Positions 5,312 through 6,428 of a stretch of DNA of 6,428 nucleotides are shown in pieces. The translations under genes and the position numbers were made by a program. The notes under the pieces are model-generated. The model worked only from the letters and a program-made list of their open reading frames with translations. It was not told the origin of the DNA and ran no database searches. Source of the stretch: DATCVA01 sp036567205 (GTDB taxonomy: Bacteria > Pseudomonadota > Gammaproteobacteria > Burkholderiales > Burkholderiaceae_B); contig DATCVA010000003.1 in the NCBI GenBank assembly GCA_036567205.1, positions 1 through 6,428 on the forward strand, given 5' to 3'. Within the stretch, counting starts at the first letter, position 1; each line of letters begins with the position of its first letter.

Positions 5312-6292
5312 ATGAAACGCTACACCAAAACCCTTACAAGCTTACTGGTCGCCGGCACTTTTTTCGGGACTGGCGCAGCGCTGGCCGCTGACTTTCCAGA
5401 GCATGCAGTTAACATGGTCGTGCCATTTTCGGCCGGAGGGCCTACCGATAACGTAGCACGTGCTTTAGCCGAAGCCATGCGCCCAAGTCTGGGCGAAGCG
5501 GTCATCGTCGAAAACAAGGGTGGCGCCGGTGGCACCATTGGCACGTCACAAGTAGCCCGCGCCAAGCCAGATGGTTATAACATCCTGCTGATGCATATCG
5601 GTTTCTCGACCGCGCCCTCGCTTTACAAGAACCCGGGCTACGATCCTAAAACAAGTTTCGAACCCATTGGCTTGGTTGTCGATGTACCCATGACTATTAT
5701 TGCTCGTGAAGACTTCCCGCCCAACAACATCAAAGAGCTGGTCGAGTACATCAAAACCCACAAAGACAAAATTTCTCTGGCCAATGCAGGCATCGGCGCT
5801 GCCAGCCATTTGTGCGGAACGATGTTCACCCAGGCGCTGGGCGTAGACTTGTTAACCGTTCCATACAAAGGCACGGCACCGGCCATCGCCGATCTGCTGG
5901 GCAAGCAGGTTGACTTGCTGTGCGACCAAACTACCAATACCACTCAACAAATCAAATCCGGCAAAGTTAAAGCCTATGCCGTCACCAGCCAAAAACGGGT
6001 ACCTACCTTGCCCGACCTGCCTACCTTGCAAGAGTCCGGCTTTAAAGACTTTGAAGTCGGTATCTGGCATGGCATGTGGGCTCCCAAGGGCACCCCTAAG
6101 CCAGTTGTCGACAAGCTGGTCAGCTCGCTTCAGGCCGGTATGGCCGACCCTGCCTTCAAAGAGCGCATGGCAAGCCTGGGCGCAACGGTTCTTACCGATC
6201 AGGCCAACCCTCAGGCTCTAAGTAAAAAGGTTGATCAACAAGTACCGCAATGGGCCGATCTTTTCAAGAAAGCCGGCGTACAGGCTAACTAA
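5312..6292 (+). CDS. Tripartite tricarboxylate transporter (TTT) family substrate-binding protein, Bug type
   Basis: A 326-residue periplasmic solute receptor of the Bug/TctC family, which binds small carboxylated compounds for a TctA/TctB membrane transporter. A Sec signal peptide is clear: basic MKRYTK, hydrophobic segment about 9-22, and cleavage after the A-A-L-A of residues 22-25. Family motifs follow: VPFSAGGPTDNVAR (37-50), VIVENKGGAGGTIG (64-77) with A-K-P-D-G-Y (84-89), VPYKGTAPAIADLLGKQVDL (183-202), and the GIWHGMWAPKGTPKPVVDKL block (250-269). The two cysteines (168 and 204) are uncommon extras that could form a disulfide. GGAG (5303-5306) sits five bases before ATG 5312. No tctA or tctB lies within the window, so it is an orphan receptor here, as is common in Alcaligenaceae. 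The ligand cannot be told from sequence. Confidence 0.95.
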   Translation: MKRYTKTLTSLLVAGTFFGTGAALAADFPEHAVNMVVPFSAGGPTDNVARALAEAMRPSLGEAVIVENKGGAGGTIGTSQVARAKPDGYNILLMHIGFSTAPSLYKNPGYDPKTSFEPIGLVVDVPMTIIAREDFPPNNIKELVEYIKTHKDKISLANAGIGAASHLCGTMFTQALGVDLLTVPYKGTAPAIADLLGKQVDLLCDQTTNTTQQIKSGKVKAYAVTSQKRVPTLPDLPTLQESGFKDFEVGIWHGMWAPKGTPKPVVDKLVSSLQAGMADPAFKERMASLGATVLTDQANPQALSKKVDQQVPQWADLFKKAGVQAN

Positions 6293-6355
6293 ACCCGCTT
6301 TCAAAAAGTACGTCGATACCAGGCGCATTAAATAATAAACGGCTGTTTGTAAACT

Positions 6356-6397
6356 AACCCCGTAAAGTTGGATACTCTTTCCAGCCTTATGGGGTTT
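6356..6397 (+). terminator. Long imperfect hairpin after the TTT gene, probable terminator
   Basis: Arms 6356-6372 and 6380-6396 pair over 17 positions with one mismatch and two G-U pairs around the 7-nt loop TACTCTT; the base is AACCCC/GGGGTT. A T-rich but interrupted tract (TTTGCTTT) follows on the plus strand. It lies 63 bp after the TTT stop. It could also serve a convergent gene entering from the right, as the minus strand side has GGGGTTAGTTT. Confidence 0.6.
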
Positions 6398-6428
6398 GCT
6401 TTGGACGTCGCGGCGGGGGTGGCTCAGG

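Overview
The window looks like a stretch of chromosome from a betaproteobacterium of the order Burkholderiales, most likely family Alcaligenaceae (Bordetella/Pusillimonas-like). The evidence is the cluster of a conserved hypothetical, a Nudix hydrolase, aat, bpt and pyrD, a phasin with the typical Burkholderiales N-terminus, and a Bug-type periplasmic binding protein. The assignment rests on recognising these families by eye, not on a database search. Most of the window is ordinary housekeeping sequence, and I see no undescribed multi-gene system in it.

Region 1 (1-140) appears to be the outer end of an insertion sequence: two copies of an 18-bp sequence at a 25-bp period, ending in TTGACA. 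It resembles an IS21-type terminus. Region 2 (208-4148) is a plus-strand run of five genes that is probably one operon: a conserved hypothetical, a zinc-ribbon Nudix hydrolase, aat (leucyl/phenylalanyl-tRNA-protein transferase), bpt (aspartate/glutamate leucyltransferase) and pyrD (quinone-dependent dihydroorotate dehydrogenase). Aat and Bpt are the two aminoacyl-tRNA-protein transferases of the bacterial N-degron pathway: both put leucine (Aat also phenylalanine) on protein N-termini for ClpS/ClpAP. PyrD is in pyrimidine synthesis and the Nudix enzyme probably cleans up nucleotides.

Region 3 (4149-4356) lies between convergent genes and holds two hairpins with opposite polarity, each carrying its U-tract for the strand whose gene lies farther away, so the two transcripts should overlap at their 3' ends. 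Region 4 (4357-4935, minus) is a phasin, a polyhydroxyalkanoate granule coat protein.

Region 5 (4936-5311) is a 376-bp divergent control region. On the minus strand it has a near-consensus sigma-70 promoter (TTGACA-N16-TAGAAT) for the phasin gene, bracketed by two TGC-N3-GCA palindromes that fit the PhaR autoregulation scheme of PHA-producing bacteria. On the plus strand it has a weaker promoter candidate for the binding-protein gene, preceded by a 20-bp-spaced direct repeat. Region 6 (5312-6292) is a secreted tripartite tricarboxylate transporter (TTT) substrate-binding protein with no transporter membrane genes beside it in the window. It is followed by a long imperfect terminator hairpin (6356-6397) and perhaps the last codons of a convergent gene.
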